Source: an uncultured Eubacteriales bacterium | Lineage (GTDB): Bacteria > Bacillota > Clostridia > Oscillospirales > Acutalibacteraceae | Length of the DNA stretch: 29,868 nt | NCBI GenBank assembly: GCA_934488615.1 | Contig: CAKSSJ010000027.1 | Span: 1 to 29,868, forward strand | Reading direction: 5' to 3' | Shown: positions 17,410 to 25,223 of the stretch, piece after piece | Numbering within the stretch: position 1 is the stretch's first letter | Layout of the letters: each line of letters starts with the position of its first letter | Program-made: the position numbers and the translations under genes | The notes under the pieces: model-generated | Database searches by the model: none | Seen by the model: the letters and a program-made list of their open reading frames with translations, nothing else | Told to the model about the DNA's origin: nothing

Positions 17410-18909
17410 ATGAGAAAAAAACTGCTGGTTAAAAATACAGTTTCATCCTTGGCGTATCAAATATGCAATCTAATTTGCGTGTTTATTCTGCCGAGGTTGA
17501 TTCTTGTTGCTTTCGGCTCGTCCGTAAACGGTCTTGTAAATTCAATAGATCCGTTTCTGCGAATAATTTCGTTGCTTGATCTTGGCGTCGGTGCCGTTGT
17601 TCAATCATCGCTTTACAAACCTCTTGCAGAAAAAAATGAGCTTCAGATCAGTCGGATCGTTACGTTTGCAAACAGATTCTTCAGAAAAATCGCGGCAGTT
17701 CTTCTTGCTTACTCCGCATTGCTGATGGTCTTTTATCCGATGATTGTCAAGAACGAATTTTCTCATCTTTATACCGCGTTGCTCATTGCGGCAATGTGTG
17801 TCAGCTCGTTTGCTCAGTATTATTTCGGAATTGTTGACAGGCTGTTTTTGACCGCCGCTCAGCACGGCTATATTACATACAATGTTCAGACGATAACGCT
17901 GATCGTGAATACCGTTGCATGCGCCGTGCTTATCAAGTTTGGTTACGGAATACATATTGTTAAGCTCACGACCTCGCTGATTTTCCTTGTAAGGCCTGTT
18001 CTTCTTCGCATGTACACCAACAAGCATTATAAGATAAACCGCAGAGAGCAGTATACGGAGGAGCCTGTTCAGCAAAAATGGAACGGCATTGCTCAGCATG
18101 TTGCTTCGGTCGTGCTTGATTATACCGATACAATTGTGCTGACGCTTTTTGCGAAGCTTTCCGATGTTTCGATCTATTCGGTATACCACATGGTTGTATA
18201 CGGAATAAAGAGCGTGTTTATGTCTCTGACAAGCGGAATACAGGCTGTTTTCGGAGACATGTGGGCAAAAAAGGAAACGGAAAAGCTGAACAAATTTTTT
18301 GATTTTTCAGAATGGGCAATTCATACCGCCGCAACGCTTATCTTCGGCATTACGGGAATAATGATAATTCCTTTTGTAAAAGTTTATACAAAGGGAATAA
18401 CGGACGCGCAGTATGTGAATATAGCCTTTGCTGTGCTTATAGTTGCCGCTCAGTTCTGCCACAGTATAAGGCTTCCCTATAATCTTATGATTCTTGCTGT
18501 CGGTCACTACAAGCAGACGCAGAACAATTACATTATTGCCGCGTTGATGAATATTGTGATCTCGGTCGTGACGGTTAAAATGTGGGGACTTGTCGGTGTT
18601 GCGATAGGAACCCTGTGCGCTATGCTGTATCAGACAGTATGGATGGCATACTATATTTCAAAGAAGCTTCTGAACAGAAAATTTTCAGTATTTTTCAAAA
18701 GTTTGCTTCTTGATATTGTGACTGCTGCCGTAGGAATTCTTGCAACAATTAAAATAAACATTGCTGCCGACAATTATTTTTCACTGGTTATCTATGCCGT
18801 GCTTATTTCATTGATATGGTGCGCTGTGGTTCTTGTTATAAATCTTTTGATAAACAGGGATAAGGTCAGCTATATGTTCAAAGCGCTCGGCAAAAAGATA
18901 AAAAGATAA
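17410..18909 (+). CDS. wzx: Polysaccharide flippase (Wzx-like, MATE/PST superfamily)
   Basis: 499 aa from ATG 17410; an in-frame TTG at 17404 overlapping the previous stop is a possible alternative. About 12-14 membrane segments are visible from residue 10 on, with the N-terminal pattern NTVSSLAYQICNLICVFILP typical of PST-family exporters. It moves lipid-linked repeat units across the membrane for the polymerase at 15060-16484. It is the last gene of the cluster. Directly after its TAA (18907-18909) the sequence continues, in the same frame, into the tail of an unrelated protein, which looks like a recombination junction. Confidence 0.88.
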   Translation: MRKKLLVKNTVSSLAYQICNLICVFILPRLILVAFGSSVNGLVNSIDPFLRIISLLDLGVGAVVQSSLYKPLAEKNELQISRIVTFANRFFRKIAAVLLAYSALLMVFYPMIVKNEFSHLYTALLIAAMCVSSFAQYYFGIVDRLFLTAAQHGYITYNVQTITLIVNTVACAVLIKFGYGIHIVKLTTSLIFLVRPVLLRMYTNKHYKINRREQYTEEPVQQKWNGIAQHVASVVLDYTDTIVLTLFAKLSDVSIYSVYHMVVYGIKSVFMSLTSGIQAVFGDMWAKKETEKLNKFFDFSEWAIHTAATLIFGITGIMIIPFVKVYTKGITDAQYVNIAFAVLIVAAQFCHSIRLPYNLMILAVGHYKQTQNNYIIAALMNIVISVVTVKMWGLVGVAIGTLCAMLYQTVWMAYYISKKLLNRKFSVFFKSLLLDIVTAAVGILATIKINIAADNYFSLVIYAVLISLIWCAVVLVINLLINRDKVSYMFKALGKKIKR

Positions 18910-19170
18910 AATGTTTTTGAGCATGACCGCCCGGATGATGAAGGATTCAAGTATAAGGGCATGGACCTTGTTTACGGCATGTCAATTGATTATCTTGCAT
19001 ATCCGGGTATTCAGAGATACGGCGTTCAGCGCGGCTGCACTATGATTACCGTTAAGCAGGACGGCTCATATGAGTTCAAGCATGAGAATTATTATCAGGA
19101 TAAATATGTATCCGTAAGACCGAAGGAAAAGGTTTCGTTCGACGACATGTACGAGGTTGAAATGCCGTAA
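18910..19170 (+). pseudogene. C-terminal remnant of a probable metallophosphoesterase
   Basis: The frame is open from the codon right after the flippase stop to TAA 19168-19170. It reads NVFEHDRPDDEGFKYKGM, then DLVYGMSIDYLAYPGIQRYG, then VQRGCTMITV, and ends in EVEMP. This resembles the end of calcineurin-like phosphoesterases: an HD dipeptide, then yKG-x-LVYG, then a GxxxITV strand. The catalytic N-terminal domain is missing. Met 18961 has no ribosome site, so it is unlikely to be expressed as a protein of its own. Inference: it is what is left of a gene cut when the upstream cluster was gained or exchanged. The family call rests on a short stretch. Confidence 0.6.
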
Positions 19171-19183
19171 CATAAAGAATATA

Positions 19184-19216
19184 AAATCCACCTTGCAAAA
19201 GCAGGGTGGATTTTTT
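19184..19216 (+). terminator. Intrinsic terminator, probably bidirectional
   Basis: A 13-bp stem (19184-19196 with 19201-19213, one G-U) with an AAAA loop is followed by a T run (19211-19216). It ends + transcripts of the polysaccharide cluster and remnant. Read on the - strand it is followed by TTTTAT, so it can also end the pyr operon, whose last stop is at 19229. Confidence 0.85.
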
Positions 19217-19228
19217 GATGTATTGGGC

Positions 19229-19645
19229 TTATTTTGCCTTTGTTTCGCAGTAAATGCATCGGTAAATTCGGTGCTCTTTATCTGTCAGACGGAAAATATG
19301 CGGAAGCTCCTGCTCGGTGGAGGAGATACAGCGCGGATTCTTGCATTTCAAAACATTGTTGAGCTCGTTCGGAAGCTCTATTGTTTTCTTTTCCGCTATT
19401 TTGCCGTCCCGTATGATATTAACCGTAACGTCGGGGTCAACAAAGCCTAAGATATCGGTATCAACGTCAAAATCCGAGTCGATCTTGATAATATCCTTTT
19501 TGCCCGACTTTCTGCTTGCAACATTCTGAATCAGCGCAACGGAGCAGTCGAGCGACTCAAGTCCCAGGAGGCGGTAAAGCTCCATGCTCTTGCCTGCGGT
19601 TATGTGGTCAATTACAATGCCGTTTTTTATAGAATCTATATTCAT
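19229..19645 (-). CDS. pyrI: Aspartate carbamoyltransferase regulatory subunit PyrI
   Basis: 138 aa, typical PyrI length is about 140-155. The N-terminal nucleotide-binding half begins NIDSIKNGIVIDHITAGKS. The C-terminal zinc domain has the four-Cys set CKNPRCISS and YRCIYC. It joins PyrB catalytic trimers and carries the allosteric sites for CTP/ATP. The ATG at 19645 is 2 bases after the pyrB stop, with its GGAGG inside pyrB, so the two subunits are translationally linked. Last gene of the pyr operon. Confidence 0.95.
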   Translation of the reverse strand: MNIDSIKNGIVIDHITAGKSMELYRLLGLESLDCSVALIQNVASRKSGKKDIIKIDSDFDVDTDILGFVDPDVTVNIIRDGKIAEKKTIELPNELNNVLKCKNPRCISSTEQELPHIFRLTDKEHRIYRCIYCETKAK

Positions 19646-19647
19646 CG

Positions 19648-20556
19648 TTATGCCTCCAAAAGCTTTAATATAAGCGCCATGCGAATATATTTGCCGTAAA
19701 GCGCCTGCTTAAAGTAACATGCACGGGGATCGCTGTCCACCGCAACGCTTATTTCGTTGACTCTCGGCAACGGATGCAGTACACGCAGTCTGTCGCCTGC
19801 AAGCGTCATCTTTTCAGGTGTTAGGATATAGGTATCCTTGAGACGTAAATAGTCCTCCTCGTTGAAAAAGCGCTCGCGCTGAACTCGGGTCATGTAAAGT
19901 ATGTCAAGCTCACCGATCGAATTTTCAAGACTGTCGGTTTCAATATATTCAACCCCTGCACCGTCAAGCTTGTCCTTGACATAGTCGGGAAGCCTTAACT
20001 CGTTAGGGGAGATGAGTACAAATTTTACTCCCTCATAGCGTATAAGTGCGGAGATAAGCGAATGAACAGTTCTTCCGAATTTAAGGTCACCGCAGAATCC
20101 TACGGTTAAATTCTTAAAGCCGCCCTTTTCGCGGTAAATAGTAAGCAGATCGGTAAGTGTCTGCGTCGGATGGCTGTGTCCGCCGTCTCCCGCATTTATA
20201 ACGGGTATGGTTGCGTTGCGCGCGGCAACAAGCGGTGCGCCCTCTTTAGGGTGGCGCATTGCGATGATATCGGCATAGCAAGAAATTACTCTTGCGGTAT
20301 CTGCCACGCTTTCACCCTTTGAGGCGGAGGAGCTTTGCGCCTCGGAAAAGCCCAAAACATTGCCGCCGAGCTCCATCATCGCCGCTTCAAAGCTGAGGCG
20401 GGTTCTTGTGGACGGCTCAAAAAACAGAGTTGCAAGCTTTTTGCCCTTGCATTTTTCACTGTAGCTTTCGGGGTTTGCAATAATGTCATTGGCAATATTG
20501 ATAAGCTCCTCGATTTCATCGGTTGTAAGCTCCGAAATATCAATAAGACTTCTCAT
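19648..20556 (-). CDS. pyrB: Aspartate carbamoyltransferase catalytic subunit PyrB
   Basis: 302 aa, the normal length. It condenses carbamoyl phosphate with aspartate to carbamoyl-aspartate, the first committed step of UMP synthesis. The carbamoyl-phosphate loop FFEPSTRTRLSFE has STRTR at 49-53; the later HPTQTLTDLLTI motif and HPLPRVNEI are present. It lies 5 bases after pyrE and just before pyrI, so the enzyme should be the regulated PyrB6I6 type. Confidence 0.97.
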   Translation of the reverse strand: MRSLIDISELTTDEIEELINIANDIIANPESYSEKCKGKKLATLFFEPSTRTRLSFEAAMMELGGNVLGFSEAQSSSASKGESVADTARVISCYADIIAMRHPKEGAPLVAARNATIPVINAGDGGHSHPTQTLTDLLTIYREKGGFKNLTVGFCGDLKFGRTVHSLISALIRYEGVKFVLISPNELRLPDYVKDKLDGAGVEYIETDSLENSIGELDILYMTRVQRERFFNEEDYLRLKDTYILTPEKMTLAGDRLRVLHPLPRVNEISVAVDSDPRACYFKQALYGKYIRMALILKLLEA

Positions 20557-20561
20557 TCAAA

Positions 20562-21218
20562 TCATTCCTTTGCACCGTTTATTTTGAGATAATTTTTAAT
20601 TCTTTCAACATTTTTGCGATTCTTTTCGTCCTCTTCAAGATACTCGATAATGTCATAAACATTAACCACCGAATATACGGGGAAGCCGAATTCTTCGCCT
20701 ACCTCTGCCATTGCCGATTTATCTGTCTGTCCTTTTTCACAGCGGTCAACCATAACAAAGGTTGCCGCAATCCTGACTCCCTCAAGCCTTGAAAGGATAG
20801 CCATGCTTTCCCTTATTGCGGTGCCTGCGGTTATAACATCCTCAACGATCACAACCTCTTCGCCGTCGGTCGGCTTGTAACCTACAAAAACACCGCCCTC
20901 GCCGTGATCCTTTTCCTCCTTGCGGTTGAAGAAGAAAGGAACGTCAAGTCCGCTCTCGGAAAGTGCGACCGAAACCGATACGGCGATCGGAATACCCTTA
21001 TACGCGGGACCGTAAAGTACGGCTTTGCGATTCCCCATTTTTTCAAAATATGCTTTTGCGTAAAATTTGCCAAGCCTTCTTATCTGGTCGCCTGTTTTGA
21101 TTTCGCCTGCGTTGATGAAATACGGTATTTTTCTGCCGCTTTTGGCGGTGAAGTCGCCGAATTTCAGCACTCCCGCATTTTCAAGAAATTCAATAAATTC
21201 TCGCTTGTAGCTTTGCAT
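20562..21218 (-). CDS. pyrE: Orotate phosphoribosyltransferase PyrE
   Basis: 218 aa from ATG 21218, chosen over the in-frame GTG at 21227 because GAGGTG lies six bases upstream of the ATG. It transfers the ribose phosphate of PRPP to orotate, giving OMP. The PRPP-binding motif is VVIVEDVITAGTAIRES; the N-terminus GDFTAKSGRKIPYFINAG is typical of PyrE. It follows pyrF, the gene for the next enzyme in the pathway. Confidence 0.96.
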   Translation of the reverse strand: MQSYKREFIEFLENAGVLKFGDFTAKSGRKIPYFINAGEIKTGDQIRRLGKFYAKAYFEKMGNRKAVLYGPAYKGIPIAVSVSVALSESGLDVPFFFNRKEEKDHGEGGVFVGYKPTDGEEVVIVEDVITAGTAIRESMAILSRLEGVRIAATFVMVDRCEKGQTDKSAMAEVGEEFGFPVYSVVNVYDIIEYLEEDEKNRKNVERIKNYLKINGAKE

Positions 21219-21228
21219 TTTCTTCACC

Positions 21229-21927
21229 TCATCCTATAAATTCCTTAACGCATCTTTCATATGCCGCCACGGGATCCTCTGCGGCTGTTATCGGTCTGCC
21301 GACTACGATATAGTCACTGCCGATTTCCTTTGCTTTTTCGGGAGTGGTGACGCGGGATTGATCTCCCTTGTCACCGTCGGCAAAGCGTATACCGGGTGTA
21401 ACGGTCAGAAAGCCGCTACCGCAGGTGCCGTGCACCGCCGCCGCTTCAAGCGGAGAGCATACAACACCGTCCAGCCCTGAATCCTTAGCATTTTTTGCGT
21501 ATTTCATAACGACATCCTCCATTTTGCCCTGTATCAGAAGATCGCTGTGCATTGCTTCCTCGCTTGTGGAGGTGAGCTGTGTTACGGCAATAAGCAACGG
21601 ACGTGTTCCGTTCGGACGGGTCAGACCCTCAATTGCCGCCGTCATCATTGCCTTTGTGCCTGCCGCGTGCAGGTTGCACATATCAACATCGAGCCTTGAA
21701 AGAACAGCCATCGACTTTTTAACCGTGTTCGGAATGTCATGAAGCTTTAAATCGAGAAAAATTTTGTGACCTCTTGCTTTGATTTCTTTTACGATTTCGG
21801 GTCCCTCGGCGTAAAAAAGCTCCATTCCGATTTTCACAAACGGCTTTTTACCCTCAAACCTGTCCAAAAAGTCAAGGCAGTTTTTTTTGTCTGCAAAGTC
21901 GCAGGCGATTATAACATCTTTACCCAT
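21229..21927 (-). CDS. pyrF: Orotidine 5'-phosphate decarboxylase PyrF
   Basis: 232 aa, normal for the short bacterial form. It decarboxylates OMP to UMP. The catalytic motif FLDLKLHDIPNT holds the Asp-Lys-Asp set, and the phosphate-binding end has VVGRPITAAEDPVAAYE. The ATG at 21927 lies inside the end of pyrD (8-base overlap), with GGAGGCG in the last pyrD codons. Confidence 0.97.
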   Translation of the reverse strand: MGKDVIIACDFADKKNCLDFLDRFEGKKPFVKIGMELFYAEGPEIVKEIKARGHKIFLDLKLHDIPNTVKKSMAVLSRLDVDMCNLHAAGTKAMMTAAIEGLTRPNGTRPLLIAVTQLTSTSEEAMHSDLLIQGKMEDVVMKYAKNAKDSGLDGVVCSPLEAAAVHGTCGSGFLTVTPGIRFADGDKGDQSRVTTPEKAKEIGSDYIVVGRPITAAEDPVAAYERCVKEFIG

Positions 21928-22837
21928 TGTGTGCGCCTCCTATAATTTCACTGAGATTTTTAATACCGTATTTATTCATTGCTTCAGGTAGATTTTCAAC
22001 GATTTTCTTGCATGCGTAGGGGTCAACGAGGTTTGCTGCTCCTACCTCTGCGGCGGCCGCTCCCGCTAACATGAATTCCAAAACATCCTCGGCGGAGGAT
22101 ATTCCGCCCATACCGACGATTGGAATTTTTACCGCTTCGTATACCTGATACACCATTCTTACCGCCACCGGCTTTACCGCGGGACCCGAAAGTCCGCCTG
22201 TTTTGTTTGCGAGCAACGGTCTTTTTGATTTTAAATCAATTTTCATGCCGAGCAAAGTGTTTATAAGCGATACGCCGTCGGCACCCTCTGCCTCGCATGC
22301 CTTTGCAATTTCGGTGATATCCGTAACGTTGGGGGATAGCTTAATGATTATCGGCTTGTCGGTAACACGCCTTACCGCCCTTGTTACTGCCGCCGCATTT
22401 TCAGCGCTTGTGCCGAATGCAAGCCCTCCGCCGTGAACATTAGGGCAGGAAATATTTATTTCGAACCAGCCGATTCCGTCGTCTGCCGTCAGTGTCTCAA
22501 CTGCGGACACATAGTCGTCTGTCGAAAAGCCGCTTACGTTTGCCATGACGGGCTTTTGATAGATCTTTTTCAGCTCTTTAAGCTCATGATTCAGCACTCT
22601 TTCCGCACCTGGATTTTGAAGCCCGACCGCATTCAGAAGTCCCGACGGACACTCGGCAATTCTCGGTGTCGGATTGCCGAAACGAGGCTCCTTGGTCGTG
22701 CCTTTGAGTGAGATTGAGCCTAAAATGTTTATATCATAAAATTTTGCGAATTCGTAGCCGAAGCCGAATGTTCCGCTTGCAGGAATTATCGGATTATCAA
22801 GCTTTATCCCACAGAGGTTTACAGCAGTGTTTACCAT
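21920..22837 (-). CDS. pyrD: Dihydroorotate dehydrogenase, class 1B catalytic subunit PyrD
   Basis: 305 aa from ATG 22837, with GGGAGG just upstream. The frame is open back to 22921 but that extension lies inside pyrK. The protein begins MVNTAVNLCGIKLDNPIIPA and carries the active-site NISCPNVHGGG (Cys base of class 1B enzymes) and the FMN-site glycine motif IVGMGGISSAEDVLEFMLAG. It oxidises dihydroorotate with NAD+ through the PyrK partner. It overlaps the pyrK end by 7 bases. Confidence 0.96.
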   Translation of the reverse strand: MVNTAVNLCGIKLDNPIIPASGTFGFGYEFAKFYDINILGSISLKGTTKEPRFGNPTPRIAECPSGLLNAVGLQNPGAERVLNHELKELKKIYQKPVMANVSGFSTDDYVSAVETLTADDGIGWFEINISCPNVHGGGLAFGTSAENAAAVTRAVRRVTDKPIIIKLSPNVTDITEIAKACEAEGADGVSLINTLLGMKIDLKSKRPLLANKTGGLSGPAVKPVAVRMVYQVYEAVKIPIVGMGGISSAEDVLEFMLAGAAAAEVGAANLVDPYACKKIVENLPEAMNKYGIKNLSEIIGGAHNG

Positions 22838-23562
22838 TCGATATCCTCCCTTATGAATACGGGGCCCTCGGTGCAGACGCGTTTCGGTCCCGTCTTTGTT
22901 TTGCAGGTGCATCCCATACATGCGCCCGTACCGCAGCCCATTCGCTCCTCGAAGCTGAATTGACCGCTCGTTTTTGCGACGGCATTTACCGCTCTGAACA
23001 TCGGCTTGGGGCCGCAGGTGTAAAAATAACTGTAATCAGCGTCTTTCATCGCGGCGTCAACAAAGCCCTTTAAACCATATGAGCCGTCCGCCGTGGTAAC
23101 GGTAACGTTTGCGCCGAGCTCCTTGAATTCGTTCTCCAAAAAGATTTCGGATTCGGTGTTGAAGCCCAGAATTACGCTTACGGACTTGTTCTCTGAAACC
23201 AGCTTCTTACAAAGTCCCAGAAGGGGAGGTATGCCTACTCCGCCGCCTATGAGTAACGGGTTGCCGCCTGAAAGAGAGGTGTCATATCCGTTGCCCAGAG
23301 CAATCAGCAGATCAAGCTTTTCGCCTTTTTTCATTTGGCTTAATACCTCGGTTCCGTCGCCGACGACCTTGTATATAATCGTCAGGCTTTTATCGTCCCA
23401 ATCGCATATCGAGATCGGACGTCGAAGATAAAATTCGGGAATTTTTATATTGACAAACTGACCCGATGCGGTTATCGGTGAGGTATCGCCTGCAAGCACC
23501 GCTTTAAAAACTGATGGGGCAATTTGCTCGTTTGATATAATTTCGTAAAAATCCTGTTTCAT
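22831..23562 (-). CDS. pyrK: Dihydroorotate dehydrogenase electron-transfer subunit PyrK
   Basis: 243 aa from ATG 23562 (AAAGGAG upstream); the frame's earlier Met at 23601 lies in the pyrC end. FAD domain with YLRRPISICDWD, NAD-binding LLIGGGVGIPPLLGL and a C-terminal [2Fe-2S] motif ERMGCGTGACMGCTCKTKTG with a later Cys in RVCTEGPVF. It passes electrons from PyrD FMN to NAD+. Its presence shows the NAD-dependent enzyme type common in anaerobic Firmicutes. Confidence 0.95.
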   Translation of the reverse strand: MKQDFYEIISNEQIAPSVFKAVLAGDTSPITASGQFVNIKIPEFYLRRPISICDWDDKSLTIIYKVVGDGTEVLSQMKKGEKLDLLIALGNGYDTSLSGGNPLLIGGGVGIPPLLGLCKKLVSENKSVSVILGFNTESEIFLENEFKELGANVTVTTADGSYGLKGFVDAAMKDADYSYFYTCGPKPMFRAVNAVAKTSGQFSFEERMGCGTGACMGCTCKTKTGPKRVCTEGPVFIREDIEW

Positions 23563-23573
23563 AACGGCTCCTT

Positions 23574-24791
23574 TTAAACGTTGTTTTCTGCGGAATTCCA
23601 TACGGCTTTACCGTCGCACACCGTAAGCAGATTTTTTCCGACGACCGTCATACCCTCAAACGGTGTACTTTTTCCCTTGCTTTTGAATTCCGCCGGATTT
23701 ATTTTGTATTTACTCTCAAGGTCATAAATGCACACATCGTCAGTCAGCGGTATTCCAAACCTTTGCCGTGGATTGAGCGACATCAGCTCTATGAGCCTTT
23801 CTAAGGAAATAATTCCTGCTTTCACAAGCGTTGTGTAAAGCACGGGGAATGCGGTTTCAAGACCGACGACACCCATGAGGCTCTTTTCAAGACCGCGGGA
23901 TTTTTCTTCGGCACTGTGCGGCGCGTGGTCTGTCGCTATCATGTCAATCGTGCCGTCGCATAAGCCCTCAAGCAATGCCTGCCTGTCCGCTTCGCTTCTG
24001 ATCGGCGGATTCATTTTAAAATTGCCGCTTTCCTTTAAATCCATATCGTTAAAGACCAGATAATGCGGTGCGGTTTCGCAGGTCACGTCAATTCCCTCAG
24101 CCTTGGCTCTGCGGATCAGTTTGACGCTTTCTTTACAGGAAATGTGACAAACATGGTATTTGCATCCCGTCTCCTTAGCTAATTTCAAATCACGCTCAAT
24201 CGGTTTCCATTCGCTCTCCGAGCAGATTCCTTTGTGTCCGTTAAGGCGTGCATATTCGCCTTGGTGAATGTATCCGCCGTTAAGCAGCGAGTTGTCCTCG
24301 CAGTGGGCGGCTATTATTTTATCGAGCGCTTTTGCATTTTTCATAGCCGTTCGCATCAGTTCTTCGCTTTGAATGCCTTTTCCGTCATCAGAAAAGGCAA
24401 TGCAGTAGGGGGCTAAAGTCTCCATGCAGGCAAGCTCTTCACCTTTTTCGCCTACAGTTATAGCCGCATAGGGATGAACTCGTACATTCGCACTTTTTTC
24501 AATTATTCTCAATTGTTCTTTAATGTTCTCAACGCAGTCAGGCACGGGGTTTAAATTCGGCATGGTGCAAACGTCGGTATATCCACCGTGCGCCGCCGCA
24601 AGGGATCCCGATTCAATGGTTTCTTTATAAAAAAAGCCCGGTTCTCTGAAATGCACATGGACATCGCAGAAAGCCGGGAAAATATATATTTTTTTAAAAT
24701 CAGAAAGAAAGCCGACGTTGCCGACTGACAATTCAAATTGTTCTTGTTTTATTTTACCGTTGCGGTAAATGAAAGCGTTATTCAGTGTCAT
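23574..24791 (-). CDS. pyrC: Dihydroorotase PyrC
   Basis: 405 aa. First gene of the operon, ATG 24791 with AGGAG five bases upstream. Zinc-site motif DVHVHFREPG (H45, H47), later IAAHCEDN, HVCHISCKES and IATDHAPHSAEEK. It closes carbamoyl-aspartate to dihydroorotate. Its ribosome site is only a few bases after the leader terminator (24805-24832), so expression should depend on readthrough of that hairpin. Confidence 0.96.
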   Translation of the reverse strand: MTLNNAFIYRNGKIKQEQFELSVGNVGFLSDFKKIYIFPAFCDVHVHFREPGFFYKETIESGSLAAAHGGYTDVCTMPNLNPVPDCVENIKEQLRIIEKSANVRVHPYAAITVGEKGEELACMETLAPYCIAFSDDGKGIQSEELMRTAMKNAKALDKIIAAHCEDNSLLNGGYIHQGEYARLNGHKGICSESEWKPIERDLKLAKETGCKYHVCHISCKESVKLIRRAKAEGIDVTCETAPHYLVFNDMDLKESGNFKMNPPIRSEADRQALLEGLCDGTIDMIATDHAPHSAEEKSRGLEKSLMGVVGLETAFPVLYTTLVKAGIISLERLIELMSLNPRQRFGIPLTDDVCIYDLESKYKINPAEFKSKGKSTPFEGMTVVGKNLLTVCDGKAVWNSAENNV

Positions 24792-24804
24792 AATTTACTC
24801 CTAT

Positions 24805-24832
24805 AAAAAAGACCTGCTTGAAAAAGCAGGTC
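24805..24832 (-). terminator. Attenuator terminator in the pyr leader
   Basis: On the - strand, a perfect 9-bp stem GACCTGCTT / AAGCAGGTC (24832-24824 with 24819-24811) with loop TTTC is followed by six T (24810-24805), placed between promoter and pyrC. Upstream in the same leader, AAGCAGGT (24901-24894) is complementary to the stem's 5' arm, so an alternative antiterminator fold is possible. Confidence 0.8.
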
Positions 24833-24913
24833 GCGAGCGCAACAAAACAGACTGATACACAGCCGATTATTACCATCTTGCGGGCGTCACTGCACCTGCT
24901 TAAAGATTTATTT
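24833..24913 (-). promoter_or_regulatory. pyr operon leader RNA with predicted antiterminator
   Basis: The roughly 120-base leader contains AAGCAGGT (24901-24894), which can pair with ACCTGCTT (24831-24824) of the terminator. The pairing can extend through GACGC (24888-24884) with GCGCTC (24840-24835). That alternative fold would break the terminator. No recognisable PyrR-binding consensus (UCCAGAGAGGCU type) was seen, so the sensing agent is unknown. A 32-codon frame (24876 to 24778) runs through the leader but has no ribosome site. Confidence 0.55.
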
Positions 24914-24919
24914 TAAGTT

Positions 24920-24948
24920 ATAATAGCACAGTTTCTCTTCAAAGTCAA
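24920..24948 (-). promoter_or_regulatory. pyr operon promoter
   Basis: TTGACT (24948-24943), a 17-base spacer and TATTAT (24925-24920) on the - strand. Predicted start near 24913, about 120 bases before pyrC. Confidence 0.75.
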
Positions 24949-24997
24949 GGGTTATTGTTTTATCGTGAAAGATTTTATTGTATTTTTTATAAAGACT

Positions 24998-25026
24998 AAA
25001 GAAAAGCAACACCTTGCGGTATTGCT
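24998..25026 (-). terminator. Terminator hairpin after the second tRNA-tail copy
   Basis: On the - strand AGCAATACC / GGTGTTGCT (one G-U) with a GCAA tetraloop is followed by TTTTCTTT. It lies next to the second copy of the tRNA-Ser 3' end (25024-25053), mirroring the terminator after the real tRNA. Confidence 0.65.
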
Positions 25027-25053
25027 TCTCACTTTGGCGGAGAGTTAGGGATT
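25024..25053. repeat. Direct repeat of the tRNA-Ser 3' end (partner of 25213-25242)
   Basis: This 30-base stretch matches 25213-25242 at 29 of 30 positions. It contains the last 17 bases of tRNA-Ser plus the encoded CCA and ten bases beyond it. The copies are in the same orientation, 189 bases apart. Such a tRNA-tail duplication resembles an attachment-site scar, though no integrase is present between them. Confidence 0.75.
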
Positions 25054-25172
25054 TTTCGGCACACTGCCGTGTGCCTTCGCGTCGCTGCGCTCCTTGACCA
25101 CGTCGGCGAAAACAGTCCACAGGACTGTTTTCTTCCGCAAGCTATGCTTGCTCCCTCCTTGTTCGAATCCCT
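25047..25172. repeat. Multi-hairpin element bounded by tRNA-like T-arm sequence
   Basis: The ends are inverted: AGGGATT (25047-25053) and AATCCCT (25166-25172), the latter within GTTCGAATCCCT, which looks like a T-arm read on the opposite strand. Inside are three stems: 25058-25064 with 25069-25075 (7 bp), 25109-25118 with 25122-25131 (10 bp perfect), and 25137-25142 with 25146-25151 (6 bp). No credible coding frame. It could be a small nonautonomous repeat or an RNA-forming element. It accounts for most of the non-coding stretch between pyrC and the tRNA. Confidence 0.55.
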
Positions 25173-25189
25173 CTGTTATTTTTGCTAAA

Positions 25190-25215
25190 GCAAAAAGCAG
25201 GTCCTATGACCCGCT
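25190..25215 (-). terminator. tRNA-Ser terminator
   Basis: On the - strand AGCGGGTC / GACCTGCT (one G-U) with loop ATAG, followed by a T run, begins 9 bases after the encoded CCA of the tRNA. Confidence 0.75.
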
Positions 25216-25223
25216 TCTCGCTT

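Noticed and set aside
24833..24913. Known PyrR-binding element or T-box in the pyr leader
   Set aside because: No match by eye to the PyrR loop consensus or to T-box sequence; kept only as an unassigned attenuator.
24908..25120. 70-codon frame on the - strand
   Set aside because: Its reading runs through the hairpin element, the tRNA-tail copy and a terminator; it is not a protein gene.
25053..25175. Possible CRISPR-like array because of several palindromes
   Set aside because: The stems differ from each other in sequence and spacing, there is no repeated unit with spacers, and no cas gene is present.
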